This document shows, in pieces, positions 13,934-21,712 of a stretch of DNA of 25,103 nucleotides; position 1 is the first letter of the stretch, and every line of letters starts with the position of its first letter. Source of the DNA: Euryarchaeota archaeon UBA54 (GTDB lineage: Archaea > Thermoplasmatota > Poseidoniia > Poseidoniales > Thalassarchaeaceae); assembly GCA_002495735.1 (NCBI GenBank), contig DAGM01000026.1, forward strand, positions 1 to 25,103. The letters run 5' to 3'. The translations under genes were made by a program, and so were the position numbers. The notes beneath the pieces were generated by a model that saw only the letters and a list, made by a program, of their open reading frames with translations, made no database searches and was not told where the DNA came from.

Positions 13934-15106
13934 ATGGCATACGAGGCTTTGGACTTCTACGATATCGATTCATTGCTAACCGATGAGGAACGCATGGTGC
14001 GCGACATGGTGCGCGACTGGGTAGATGAGAAAATTCTCCCAAACATCGAGAAGGCTTGCCATGATGGCGTGTTTCCCGATGAATGGCGGGTCGACCTCGG
14101 TGAAATGGGCATTCTCGGAGCCCCCCTAGAGGGCTATGGCTGCCCTGGACTCTCATACATCGCTTACGGCCTAATCTGTCAGGAGTTGGAACGTGGCGAC
14201 AGTGGCGTGCGCTCTTTTGCCAGTGTTCAGGGCTCGTTAGCCATGTATCCAATCTGGAACTTCGGAAGCGAGGAGCAGAAGAACCACTACCTCCCCAAGA
14301 TGACGACTGGTGAATGGATTGGATGCTTTGGCCTGACTGAGCCCGACTATGGCTCAAATCCTGGTGACATGATTACTCGGGCCGAAGACAAGGGAGATCA
14401 CTACCTGCTCAACGGTGCGAAGATGTGGATAACTAACGGCACCATCGCGGACCTAGCCGTGGTGTGGGCCAAACTCGACGGCGTAATCCGAGGCTTCATA
14501 GTCGAAAAAGACGATCCTGGATTTACAGCCCCCGAGATGACAGGGAAGCACTCACTGAAGGCCAGTGTCACCAGTGAGTTGGTGTTCCAAGACTGCAAAA
14601 TCCCCAAAGACAGGATGCTGCCGGATGCTAAGGGACTTGAGGGGCCTTTCAGCTGCCTCAACAACGCCCGTTACGGAATATCCTGGGGGGCCGTGGGGGC
14701 TGCTCAATCATGCTTCAGTTCGGCTAAAGAGTACGCTCTGAGCAGAATACAGTTCGACCACCCGATAGCCTCTTTCCAACTGGTGCAGAACAAGTTGGCG
14801 TGGATGCTGAGGGAGATCACCAAGGCCCAGTTGCTGGCGTACCACCTAGGCAAGAAGAAGGATGAGGGGACTTGGATACCTGAGCATATTTCGTTGGCCA
14901 AGATGAATAACGTCGACATCGCACTCGACATTGCACGTATGGCTCGTGACATCCACGGAGCCAACGGAATCCTAGATGAGTATCCGGTGATGCGGCACAT
15001 GGCCAACCTAGAGTCGGTCAAGACCTACGAGGGCACTCACGACATCCACAACCTGATTCTCGGTCGCTACATTACCGGGATACAGGCATTCACAAGAGAG
15101 CCTTGA
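13934..15106 (+). CDS. gcdH: Glutaryl-CoA dehydrogenase
   Basis: A 390-residue protein from the ATG at 13934; in-frame GTG and TTG codons just upstream are alternatives. It closely follows the glutaryl-CoA dehydrogenase subfamily. ELERGDSGVRSFASVQGSL keeps the active-site Arg that binds the substrate carboxylate. GCFGLTEPDYGSNP, MWITNG, GPFSCLNNARYGISWG and the C-terminal TYEGTHDIHNLILGRYITGIQAF follow, with the catalytic Glu in TYEGT. GcdH oxidises and decarboxylates glutaryl-CoA to crotonyl-CoA in lysine and tryptophan breakdown and donates electrons to ETF. The etfB and etfA genes follow directly, which supports the role. Confidence 0.9.
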   Translation: MAYEALDFYDIDSLLTDEERMVRDMVRDWVDEKILPNIEKACHDGVFPDEWRVDLGEMGILGAPLEGYGCPGLSYIAYGLICQELERGDSGVRSFASVQGSLAMYPIWNFGSEEQKNHYLPKMTTGEWIGCFGLTEPDYGSNPGDMITRAEDKGDHYLLNGAKMWITNGTIADLAVVWAKLDGVIRGFIVEKDDPGFTAPEMTGKHSLKASVTSELVFQDCKIPKDRMLPDAKGLEGPFSCLNNARYGISWGAVGAAQSCFSSAKEYALSRIQFDHPIASFQLVQNKLAWMLREITKAQLLAYHLGKKKDEGTWIPEHISLAKMNNVDIALDIARMARDIHGANGILDEYPVMRHMANLESVKTYEGTHDIHNLILGRYITGIQAFTREP

Positions 15107-15123
15107 AGTTTGGATTGGTGTTT

Positions 15124-15138
15124 CCCACCTTCGGTGGG
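15124..15138. terminator. Perfect 6-bp hairpin after gcdH
   Basis: CCCACC, a TTC loop and GGTGGG form a compact hairpin 17 bases beyond the gcdH stop, before the candidate etfB promoter. It could end gcdH transcripts or merely stabilise them. No T-run follows, and by itself a 6-bp stem is modest evidence. Confidence 0.35.
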
Positions 15139-15143
15139 ACTGC

Positions 15144-15155
15144 CGAAAATTCATA
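15144..15155 (+). promoter_or_regulatory. Possible promoter for etfB-etfA
   Basis: CGAAAATTCATA is the only AT-rich stretch in the gcdH-etfB gap and lies about 35-45 bases before the etfB ATG at 15191. Its position fits an archaeal BRE/TATA element with a short leader carrying GGGTGATGAT. Confidence 0.3.
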
Positions 15156-15190
15156 GAGGGGGCTTTAGTCGCCAGAGCGCGGGTGATGAT

Positions 15191-15946
15191 ATGGGAATAG
15201 CCGTACTACTCAAGCAGGTTCCCGACACCACAGCCAAGATTTCTATCTCGGGTGACAGGGTGGACGAAACCGCTGTCAGCAAGTGGTCCATGAGTCCTTA
15301 CGACGAGTACGCACTCGAAGCCGCACTCCAGTTGAAGGAGGCCGGCGGAGAGGATATCATCGCGATTACATGCGGTCCAGCTCGGGCCATGAAGATGCTG
15401 ACGGATGCTGCGGCCGTAGGTGCTGACAACCTGATTCTAATCCAAGATGATGGAGTTACCGATAGCACGCACATTCAGTCGCTACTCGCAGCCGCGGTCA
15501 AAAGGTCTGGGGCGGATGTGGTGCTCTGTGGCAAGCAGGCCGCCGACACCAATGGAGGGTCGACAGGCCCCGGAGTTTCGCATCTGATTGGAGCTGCCTG
15601 TGTGGGAATGATTTCGGAGGTCTCTGCAGAGGGAGATGGATTCATCGCCCTGCGAGCCAGCCCAACCGGTAACGAACGAGTCGAGGTCTCTCGACCTTGC
15701 CTCTTCACATTCGACAAGGGGGCCACGGAACTGCGCAGGCCAAATGTGCGAGGGATTATGATGGCCAAGAAGAAGCAGATTGAAACTGTGACACCAGATG
15801 ACCTAGGAGTGACAATTGGAACTTCTTCCGTCTCACTGCAATCCCACTCCCCTCCTCCAGTGAAGCCACCTGGACAGAAGTTTGAAGGTGCCGATTCTGT
15901 ACCTGCAGTAGTAGCAAAGCTTCGTGATGAGGCCAATGTCATTTGA
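15191..15946 (+). CDS. etfB: Electron transfer flavoprotein beta subunit
   Basis: A 251-residue protein from the ATG at 15191; the longer frame from 15110 is upstream noise. The start AVLLKQVPDT is typical of EtfB. SPYDEYALEAALQLKE, a nucleotide-binding (AMP) region around AITCGPARAMKMLTDAAAVGAD, VVLCGKQAADTNGGSTGPGVSHL and a late LRRPNVRGIMMAKKKQIE follow. With EtfA it forms the FAD-containing ETF dimer that takes electrons from acyl-CoA dehydrogenases to ETF:quinone oxidoreductase. It is followed after nine bases by etfA and preceded by gcdH, one of its likely donors. A second dehydrogenase gene lies about 6 kb upstream. Confidence 0.95.
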   Translation: MGIAVLLKQVPDTTAKISISGDRVDETAVSKWSMSPYDEYALEAALQLKEAGGEDIIAITCGPARAMKMLTDAAAVGADNLILIQDDGVTDSTHIQSLLAAAVKRSGADVVLCGKQAADTNGGSTGPGVSHLIGAACVGMISEVSAEGDGFIALRASPTGNERVEVSRPCLFTFDKGATELRRPNVRGIMMAKKKQIETVTPDDLGVTIGTSSVSLQSHSPPPVKPPGQKFEGADSVPAVVAKLRDEANVI

Positions 15947-15955
15947 GGTGCAATA

Positions 15956-16876
15956 ATGGACGTGACAATCATCGCAGAAACCACAGTGGATGGCCTTCAC
16001 CCGGTGACATCGCAACTCGTCGGCGCCGCGATTGCCATTGGAGGAACTCCGACCGTGCTGTGCCCGGGAGGAATAGGTACGACCGCCGCTGCTTCCATCA
16101 GCGGTGTTTCCAAAGTAATAGGCGTCAAAGGAGACTGCTTCAACACCTTCGACAGCGGTGCTTGGGCGGCCGCTCTCAACCCACTCGTCTCCGACGGAGT
16201 CATCATAGCTGCTTCAGCACCCTCCGGAAGAGAAGTCGCAGCACAGATCGCAGCTATGCGCGGAATCCCAATCATACAGGATGCAACCGGACTAGAAGCT
16301 GGCATCACCGTCACTAGGGGCATCTACTCCGGCAAGGCAATCGAGACCTCAACGGTAACTGCACCATGCGCCATCACCCTGCGAGCCAATGCCTTCGATG
16401 CCGCCGGAGAAGGTGGTTCGGCAGAGGTCAGTACGGTGAATCAGAGCGCTGACGTGGCCGTGGCTGTGAGAGAAGCCATTGCCAAAGCCAGTGAGAGACT
16501 GGATGTCGCAGAAGCTAACATCATCATTTCAGGCGGCAGAGGGATGGGGGATCCCGCCAACTTCTCTCATCTAAACGAGATTGCGGACATGATAGGGGCC
16601 GCCGTCGGCGCCAGCAGGGCAGCAGTAGACACTTGGGATGAGATACCTCACGGAATGCAGGTGGGGCAGACCGGGAAGACGGTAACACCGAGCCTGTACA
16701 TCGCGGTCGGAATCAGCGGGGCAATACAGCATCTCGCCGGGATGAGGACGAGCAAGTACATCGTCGCCATCAACAAAGACCCTGATGCTCCCATATTCGG
16801 TGTGGCTGACTATGGGATAGTGGCTACTTGGGAAGCTGCGCTTCCCGCCCTCAAGGAAGAATTGGGCAAACTCTAA
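15956..16876 (+). CDS. etfA: Electron transfer flavoprotein alpha subunit
   Basis: A 306-residue protein. The C-terminal FAD-binding domain is clear: [53 protein letters not shown] and [22 protein letters not shown]. The N-terminal alpha/beta domain is shorter than in some bacteria. It pairs with EtfB from the adjacent gene, carrying the FAD that accepts electrons from GcdH and other acyl-CoA dehydrogenases. Its stop codon is immediately followed by the stop of the convergent propeller-PKD gene, so the two 3' ends touch with no spacer. Confidence 0.95.
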   Translation: MDVTIIAETTVDGLHPVTSQLVGAAIAIGGTPTVLCPGGIGTTAAASISGVSKVIGVKGDCFNTFDSGAWAAALNPLVSDGVIIAASAPSGREVAAQIAAMRGIPIIQDATGLEAGITVTRGIYSGKAIETSTVTAPCAITLRANAFDAAGEGGSAEVSTVNQSADVAVAVREAIAKASERLDVAEANIIISGGRGMGDPANFSHLNEIADMIGAAVGASRAAVDTWDEIPHGMQVGQTGKTVTPSLYIAVGISGAIQHLAGMRTSKYIVAINKDPDAPIFGVADYGIVATWEAALPALKEELGKL

Positions 16877-18364
16877 TCATCGAGCGTGGACGGTTATCGT
16901 GGACTTGCTAGAGGCACCTCTGTCGTCGGTTACAGTCAGATGGAAAACGTGGACTCCGCCGGACAACCTGACACGGATCTGCGAAGTGTCTCCTATGACA
17001 TTCCCTCTACCATCCTCCCAAGCCCATCTCTCGATACTGCCGTCTGGGTCGTAAGATCGTCCTCCGTCCAGCAGCACTGTTGCCTTGCCCTCCTCGTCGA
17101 CGTCAACTGTCTTGTCTTCTCCAGCATCTGCAACCGGTGGCAGGTTAATCGCTCGCGCCTCCGCCGAAAGATCTTCGAGCAGGTCGCTCTCTATGATTGG
17201 TGGGCCAACCTCAAGCTCTGTCTCCTCGTGCAGCGTGTCCAGAATACCTTCAGCCTCCTCAAGCATCTTGGGCCTCATGTCAACCTGCCTCTCCTCCTCA
17301 TCGGATAGTGCTCCCGAGTGCTTCTCAGAGACCGAGAGATTTTCTCTCTCCGCAGGTATATCGTCGTACCTAGGTGGCGAGTCGGGGTCGATTATGACGA
17401 GAGGCGCTGGTGTCCTGCCCTTCCTGTCGTCGCCCATAAGAGCGATTCTCTCTGTGAGAGGAAGGATATGCTCGACCACCCCGATGTGCTCGAAATGCCA
17501 AACCACCTCGCCACTAGTGGTGATTCGAAATACATCGAACCACGAGGCGACCAAGATGTCATCACCCCACTGGATGATTTGAGAGACCTGATAGTCCAAT
17601 CTGGTGATTAGCCTAGGGTTCGAATCGCCTATGTCGAGAGAAAGAATACTGCCATCGAAGCAGCCCACTATTGTTCCGGACCCTGTAGGCAGCAACGCCG
17701 TGGCCCTAGAAGGGAGTTCCGAGGTGTTCAGCATCCCCTCCTCCGGATGCCAGCACTCGAGTCTGTTCTCAGGCCTGTCGTCGACGGTCATCCCGAGAGA
17801 GTTTCGTGCGACCATAAGGACACCATCATGACGGAATGCCATGCACGATATGGTCTCGACGTCGTCCTCGGCGGCGGGCGAATCGTACAACACCTCGAGT
17901 GCTGGCCCGAGGAGAAGCAACCTGCCGTCCTCAAGGGCAGCAGCGCATACTCCCTCAGCCGAACATGTGAGAGATGTGACGTGTCCAAACTCTGCTTGGG
18001 CGACTTCGCTTCCGTCATCTGCTAGAGAGATGATTCGTCCAGTACCATCGGCCACCACCGCGCGGAACGATGACGCTGTCACCGCCTCGCATCCGGAGTC
18101 CAGGGGATGGTCCCAGAGAAGCTCGTCGTGGAATGCTTGAACACCACCAGTGCTGGTACCGGCGACCAAAACGCCGCGTAAGCTCGCGATACCCACTACT
18201 CGGCTGTCAAGCATAGCGGAGTCGATGACTACTCCGTCAGAGCCGTAAATGTGGAGAGTTCCTGAGTCGAAGCCCACTGCAAAGTTGCCGTCAAGGAGCA
18301 TGCAGACGCAGCGAGCCACCTCATCCATCTCGATGGTCGCCAGTACGTCAATGACCCCTCTCAT
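16877..18364 (-). CDS. Beta-propeller plus C-terminal PKD domain, apparently cytoplasmic
   Basis: A 495-residue protein. Residues 1-320 are short repeated beta-strand blades (for example CMLLDGNFAVGFDSGTLHIYGSDG and GVLVAGTSTGG), a WD40-like propeller. A charged linker with many Glu/Ser follows (about 330-405). Residues 409-495 are a PKD domain: PPVADAGEDKTV, LDGGRSYDPDGSIERWAW and VHVFHLTVTDDRGASS. No signal peptide or membrane helix is visible, which is odd because PKD domains are normally extracellular. It begins 25 bases after purF on the same strand and may be cotranscribed with it. Its 3' end abuts etfA. I cannot assign a function. Confidence 0.75.
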   Translation of the reverse strand: MRGVIDVLATIEMDEVARCVCMLLDGNFAVGFDSGTLHIYGSDGVVIDSAMLDSRVVGIASLRGVLVAGTSTGGVQAFHDELLWDHPLDSGCEAVTASSFRAVVADGTGRIISLADDGSEVAQAEFGHVTSLTCSAEGVCAAALEDGRLLLLGPALEVLYDSPAAEDDVETISCMAFRHDGVLMVARNSLGMTVDDRPENRLECWHPEEGMLNTSELPSRATALLPTGSGTIVGCFDGSILSLDIGDSNPRLITRLDYQVSQIIQWGDDILVASWFDVFRITTSGEVVWHFEHIGVVEHILPLTERIALMGDDRKGRTPAPLVIIDPDSPPRYDDIPAERENLSVSEKHSGALSDEEERQVDMRPKMLEEAEGILDTLHEETELEVGPPIIESDLLEDLSAEARAINLPPVADAGEDKTVDVDEEGKATVLLDGGRSYDPDGSIERWAWEDGRGNVIGDTSQIRVRLSGGVHVFHLTVTDDRGASSKSTITVHAR

Positions 18365-18389
18365 GGATTCCTGAGAAAACGCTGCGACT

Positions 18390-19913
18390 TCATTCTGCCG
18401 CGTCGGCGTGCTCAGCCGAAGATTCTCTCTTGGCAGTATCGCTGCGTGCGCCCTCTATTCTCGCTAGGTACTCCTCGGTAATTCCCCCGGTGACGTACAC
18501 TCCGTTGAAGCAGGAGCAGTCGAAGTTTACTAGATTATGGTCTCCCGTCCTTAGGCAGGCCTCAACGAGGTCTGGTAACTCCTGATAGATTAGCCAATCA
18601 GCGCCGATGGCTTTCCTAATCTCATCTATAGTCCTGTCATGGGCGACGTACTCATCGCGGGCCGGCATGTCGATGCCGTACACGTTCGGATGTACAATAG
18701 GAGGTGCCGAGGATGCAAAGTATACTTGTTTGGCACCGGCCTCCTTGGCCATTTCGACAATCCTTTGTGACGTGTTACCTCTGACTATGCTGTCGTCAAC
18801 AATCATCACCGTCTTGCCTGAGAACTCCTCCTCTATCGTGTTGAGCTTTTTCTTAACCGAATCCTTACGGATAGCCTGACCTGGCATGATGAACGTCCTG
18901 CCTATGTAGCGGTTCTTGACGAAGCCCTCTCGAAACGGCACACCCATCTCAGAGGCCATCTCCATAGCGGCTATCCTGCCGCTATCCGGCACTGGGATCA
19001 CCGCATCGATACCATGTTCGGGGCGCTCTTTGAGGGCCCTCCTAGCCAAAGCCGCCCCCATCCTTAACCTCGCCCCGTGTACCGATATACCGTCAATGGT
19101 AGAGTCCGGGCGAGCGAAGTAGACGTGCTCGAAAATACAGGGAGTGTGGACCGGCTCAGCGTGGCAGACCTTGGATGAGAACGAGCCATCCATCTTGGCT
19201 ATCACCGCCTCGCCGGGGGCGATGTCTCGATCTGCTTCGAATCCTAAAGCAGAACAGGTCACGCTCTCCGAGGCGAATAGTCGCTCAGTGAAACCGTCGA
19301 CCTCGTTCTTGCCCATGAATAGAGGCCTTATCCCGTTGGGGTCGCGGAAGGCTACTAGCCCCCATCCCGTAATCATGGTGACTACGCTGTAACTGCCCTC
19401 GGCCCGGAGGTGTGTGCGCTCTACGGCGCGGAAGATATCGTCTTCGGTGAGTGCCTCCATGCCTCCCGGTCGGCCGTTAACAGAGCGCTGAATCTCAGCG
19501 GAGAAGAGATTTAGTAGGGCCTCGGAATCAGAACTGGTGTTGATTCTCCTGTGATCATACTCAAGCAGGCTGTTGATGATGTCCGTGGTATTATTCAGAT
19601 TGCCATTGTGGGCGAGGCTCACTCCGAACGGAGTGTTGGTGTAGAAGGGCTGAGCCTCGCTCGCTGAGCCTGAGCCTGCTGTGGGGTAGCGAACGTGCCC
19701 GATTCCCATCGACCCTATGAGTTTGGACATGTGCTTCGACCTGAAGACGTCTCTGACTAGTCCATTGGCCCGGCGGTGCGAGATGTTGTCGGAATCACTG
19801 GTCACTATTCCGGCGGCGTCCTGCCCACGGTGCTGCAGCACAATCATGCCGTCGTAGATGCCGCCTGCGACCTGAGAGCCCGGGTTCCCCAAAATCCCGA
19901 TGATGCCGCACAT
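18390..19913 (-). CDS. purF: Amidophosphoribosyltransferase, E. coli-like
   Basis: A 507-residue protein beginning MCGIIGILG, with Cys2 the glutaminase nucleophile. The first half is the Ntn glutamine amidotransferase domain (GHVRYPTAG, AHNGNLNN). The second half is the phosphoribosyltransferase domain with VMIVDDSIVRGNTS (369-382) as the PRPP loop. PurF makes 5-phosphoribosylamine, the first step of purine synthesis. Where B. subtilis PurF has an Fe-S Cys, the sequence is APPIVHPNVYGIDMP (N410). The C-terminal DCSCFNGVYVTG also matches the E. coli ECSVFNGVYVT pattern. The four-Cys cluster is therefore incomplete, as in the E. coli type. It is 46 bases downstream of rpl37e, which is upstream on the same strand. 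Confidence 0.96.
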   Translation of the reverse strand: MCGIIGILGNPGSQVAGGIYDGMIVLQHRGQDAAGIVTSDSDNISHRRANGLVRDVFRSKHMSKLIGSMGIGHVRYPTAGSGSASEAQPFYTNTPFGVSLAHNGNLNNTTDIINSLLEYDHRRINTSSDSEALLNLFSAEIQRSVNGRPGGMEALTEDDIFRAVERTHLRAEGSYSVVTMITGWGLVAFRDPNGIRPLFMGKNEVDGFTERLFASESVTCSALGFEADRDIAPGEAVIAKMDGSFSSKVCHAEPVHTPCIFEHVYFARPDSTIDGISVHGARLRMGAALARRALKERPEHGIDAVIPVPDSGRIAAMEMASEMGVPFREGFVKNRYIGRTFIMPGQAIRKDSVKKKLNTIEEEFSGKTVMIVDDSIVRGNTSQRIVEMAKEAGAKQVYFASSAPPIVHPNVYGIDMPARDEYVAHDRTIDEIRKAIGADWLIYQELPDLVEACLRTGDHNLVNFDCSCFNGVYVTGGITEEYLARIEGARSDTAKRESSAEHADAAE

Positions 19914-19959
19914 CGGATACCATTGGACCCTAGTGGTTCGGGACTTAGCCCTTTCCGGC

Positions 19960-20145
19960 TTACTTGCGTGCTCCCATTAATCGGGTGCGTTTGTTCCACC
20001 GGTACTTGCGTATCCTAGCGGTGGCGCCGTAGCCGCAGTGAGCGCAGACGCTCTTGGTCTTGTGATATGAGTGCCTGCCGCAGCGTCGGCAACGGATGTG
20101 TGTCGACTTCTGCCGCTTGCCCATGCTTGGAGTTCCCTTTGACAT
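19960..20145 (-). CDS. rpl37e: Ribosomal protein L37e
   Basis: A 61-residue protein from the ATG at 20145 ([19 protein letters not shown]); the longer frame reading upstream is not needed. The zinc finger is intact with CRRC and CAHC (CxxC pairs flanking HSYHKTKSV), followed by [16 protein letters not shown]. Both length and sequence match the archaeal/eukaryotic large-subunit protein L37e. From memory, the L37e-purF order is found in several archaea, usually with an LSm gene upstream; no LSm gene is here. Instead a pair of unknown membrane proteins lies upstream. Confidence 0.95.
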   Translation of the reverse strand: MSKGTPSMGKRQKSTHIRCRRCGRHSYHKTKSVCAHCGYGATARIRKYRWNKRTRLMGARK

Positions 20146-20194
20146 CGTACCACCTAGGACAGCGCGGCCACCGAAGGGAGTGTTATGAGAGTTG

Positions 20195-20218
20195 CCCAAG
20201 CGAAACGAATCACTTGGG
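20195..20218. terminator. 9-bp hairpin spanning a stop codon, before rpl37e
   Basis: On the minus strand CCCAAGTGA pairs with TCGCTTGGG (one G-T wobble) around a TTCGTT loop. The TGA is the stop of the upstream membrane gene, so the structure forms across its end and about 50 bases before rpl37e. It may separate the membrane pair from the rpl37e-purF transcript. No T-run follows. Confidence 0.42.
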
Positions 20219-20566
20219 ACCGGGCTCAGACTCCAGCAGGGCCAGTAGAGGGTCTTCGGGGCGTTTGCGCAATGAGGCCTTGAGAAACATGAAGGTGGAC
20301 ATTAGGAAGACAATCGGCAATATATCGAGCAAGGCCAACACACCCTCGGACATCGTCATTCTGAGGGCGACGCTGTCAGCAGGTATGCCGACGGTTTTGG
20401 CGAACAAGTAGGTGGAAGCAAGGATGATGGTTGAGGCGCCCAGCATCGGGATAGCAGGGCGGTGATAGGGGTTCAGTGTGCCTATCAAGGCGAGTATTAT
20501 GAACAGCGAGGTTAGTGCGGCCGAGCCCGCAAACGCTGAGATTACCGATTCGAGATTAGGGTTCAT
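20210..20566 (-). CDS. Small membrane protein of unknown function, three helices
   Basis: A 118-residue protein with predicted membrane helices at about 9-31, 36-59 and 72-95, then a short charged tail ([21 protein letters not shown]). No catalytic or transport motif is visible, and I do not recognise the family. It overlaps the end of the upstream 20556-21095 gene by 11 bases, indicating translational coupling. Together the pair may form one complex. A hairpin spans its stop codon. Confidence 0.72.
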   Translation of the reverse strand: MNPNLESVISAFAGSAALTSLFIILALIGTLNPYHRPAIPMLGASTIILASTYLFAKTVGIPADSVALRMTMSEGVLALLDILPIVFLMSTFMFLKASLRKRPEDPLLALLESEPGPK

Positions 20567-21095
20567 CCGCCACCTCCAGATGCCTCCTCAAGACGCTCTC
20601 AACGTACTTCCTCTCCTTCTCAGACAGGCCCTCTGTCTCGGGCTCCTGCGGGGTCATCCTCTCAGCCGTGCGGACGCATAGCGCAAACACTGTGAAAGCC
20701 AGAACCACTCCAAGCAGAGCGGTTACCCACCTAAGGGTGTCCGATAGGACCACACTCATGGTCGAATAGTACTGACACCATGCCACCACGATCAGAGCCC
20801 AGCCGGCCAGCAACGGTAACAATCGCGTCCTCCAGTACAGCGGCGCTCCCATGAGTACGAGTGCCGAACCGATCAGAGCCGGCAGAAGCCACATGGCGGC
20901 GTCTATAGCAGCTGCCACCACTTCTGACTCGGGCTGCGGGGGCTCCTCGACTCGAAATAGCATCACCGCCAATCCAAGCAGAGCCACAGGTGCCCCGAAG
21001 GGGTGCCGCCTGAATGCGGGCCCCGTCCTGTGCATGCCGAAACCAATGACAGCAATAGCCATGCCGAGCCACACCTGAGCGGCCCATAGCGACAT
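20556..21095 (-). CDS. Membrane protein of unknown function, about five helices
   Basis: A 179-residue protein starting with MSLWAAQVWLGMAIAVIGFG. Hydrophobic segments at about 4-20, 33-48, 60-84, 91-108 and 122-141 suggest five membrane helices. They are followed by a polar cytoplasmic tail with a likely helix (SEKERKYVESVLRRHLE). No known motif is visible. It is the first gene of the minus-strand series and is divergent from the L44e operon across a 138-base region. The 11-base overlap with the next gene argues that the two products act together. Confidence 0.72.
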   Translation of the reverse strand: MSLWAAQVWLGMAIAVIGFGMHRTGPAFRRHPFGAPVALLGLAVMLFRVEEPPQPESEVVAAAIDAAMWLLPALIGSALVLMGAPLYWRTRLLPLLAGWALIVVAWCQYYSTMSVVLSDTLRWVTALLGVVLAFTVFALCVRTAERMTPQEPETEGLSEKERKYVESVLRRHLEVADEP

Positions 21096-21149
21096 GGTCC
21101 ACTGAGCATTGACTCATTACATCGTATTTGTGTAATCGACCTATCCTGA

Positions 21150-21172
21150 AGATTCCTGCTATGCAGGAGTCT
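21150..21172. promoter_or_regulatory. 10-bp inverted repeat in the region between the membrane pair and L44e
   Basis: GATTCCTGC and GCAGGAGTC flank a TAT centre (one G-T mismatch), and an outer A-T pair extends the arms to 10 bp. The repeat lies about 10 bases before the L44e TATA candidate at 21182, where an upstream regulator or TFB-side element would bind. It could be an operator for either divergent unit. Confidence 0.42.
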
Positions 21173-21181
21173 CGATAGAGT

Positions 21182-21189
21182 TCATAAAC
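21182..21189 (+). promoter_or_regulatory. Possible TATA box for the L44e operon
   Basis: TCATAAAC lies about 45 bases before the L44e ATG. Transcription from about 21210 would leave a leader of roughly 25 bases containing GAGGTGGAG as a ribosome-binding site. The assignment is from position only. Confidence 0.4.
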
Positions 21190-21233
21190 GGGTCATCGGT
21201 GGCCGCGACGTCGCAAGACGCTGAGGTGGAGAC

Positions 21234-21515
21234 ATGGTGAAGATGCCGCGGACGGTGAAGCGCTACAGCCCTACAGCTGGTAAGCACACCATACACACCG
21301 TCGAGCGTGTCAAGAAGCGCCGTGCTAGCGAACTGAAGTGGGGTCAGCGCCGCTTCCGCCGTGTTACCGCAGGATACCGCGGTTTCCCTCGACCGAAGCC
21401 ATCCGGAGAGAAGCCTACCAAGCGCGTGAATCTAATCTTCCGATGCCAAGAGACCGGTAAAGCGCACTCCCCTGCTGGGAAGCGTGCTAAGAAGTTCGAA
21501 CTAGTCGACAAGTGA
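21234..21515 (+). CDS. rpl44e: Ribosomal protein L44e, zinc-finger cysteines lost
   Basis: A 93-residue protein from the ATG at 21234, with GAGGTGGAG before it. VKKRRASELKWGQRRFRRVTAGYRGFPRPKPSGEKPTKR is unmistakably L44e, the archaeal/eukaryotic large-subunit protein near the E site. The N-terminal CPxC of the usual zinc finger is replaced here by SPTA (RYSPTAGKHT). The C-terminal pair keeps only one Cys (FRCQETGKAH). With one of four ligands left, zinc binding is unlikely. It heads the conserved translation cluster S27e, aIF2-alpha, Nop10, PAC2. Confidence 0.92.
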   Translation: MVKMPRTVKRYSPTAGKHTIHTVERVKKRRASELKWGQRRFRRVTAGYRGFPRPKPSGEKPTKRVNLIFRCQETGKAHSPAGKRAKKFELVDK

Positions 21516-21528
21516 TTGAGGTGAGATG

Positions 21529-21699
21529 ATGAGTGGAAGGTTCCTTCGTGTGAATTGCCGTGACTGCGGTCACGAGGCCATCATCTTTGAAAGGGCGTCA
21601 ACCTCGATTGCCTGCACCATCTGCGGTGCGACACTAGCTCGCCCCGCGGGAGGCAGGGCGGACTTGTCAGGCAGCACGATTGTAGATGTCCTTGAGTAA
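21529..21699 (+). CDS. rps27e: Ribosomal protein S27e
   Basis: A 56-residue protein starting MSGRFLRVNC; a start three bases earlier at 21526 gives one extra Met. CRDC and CTIC are the intact CxxC...CxxC zinc ribbon of S27e, and GATLARPAGGRADL fits the family C-terminal part. The ribosome-binding site GAGGTG lies four bases before 21529, which decides this start. It sits 13 bases after L44e and 13 bases before aIF2-alpha, as in other archaea. Being under 60 residues, it is easily missed by automated callers. Confidence 0.95.
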   Translation: MSGRFLRVNCRDCGHEAIIFERASTSIACTICGATLARPAGGRADLSGSTIVDVLE

Positions 21700-21712
21700 A
21701 GGGGGCGTTTAG

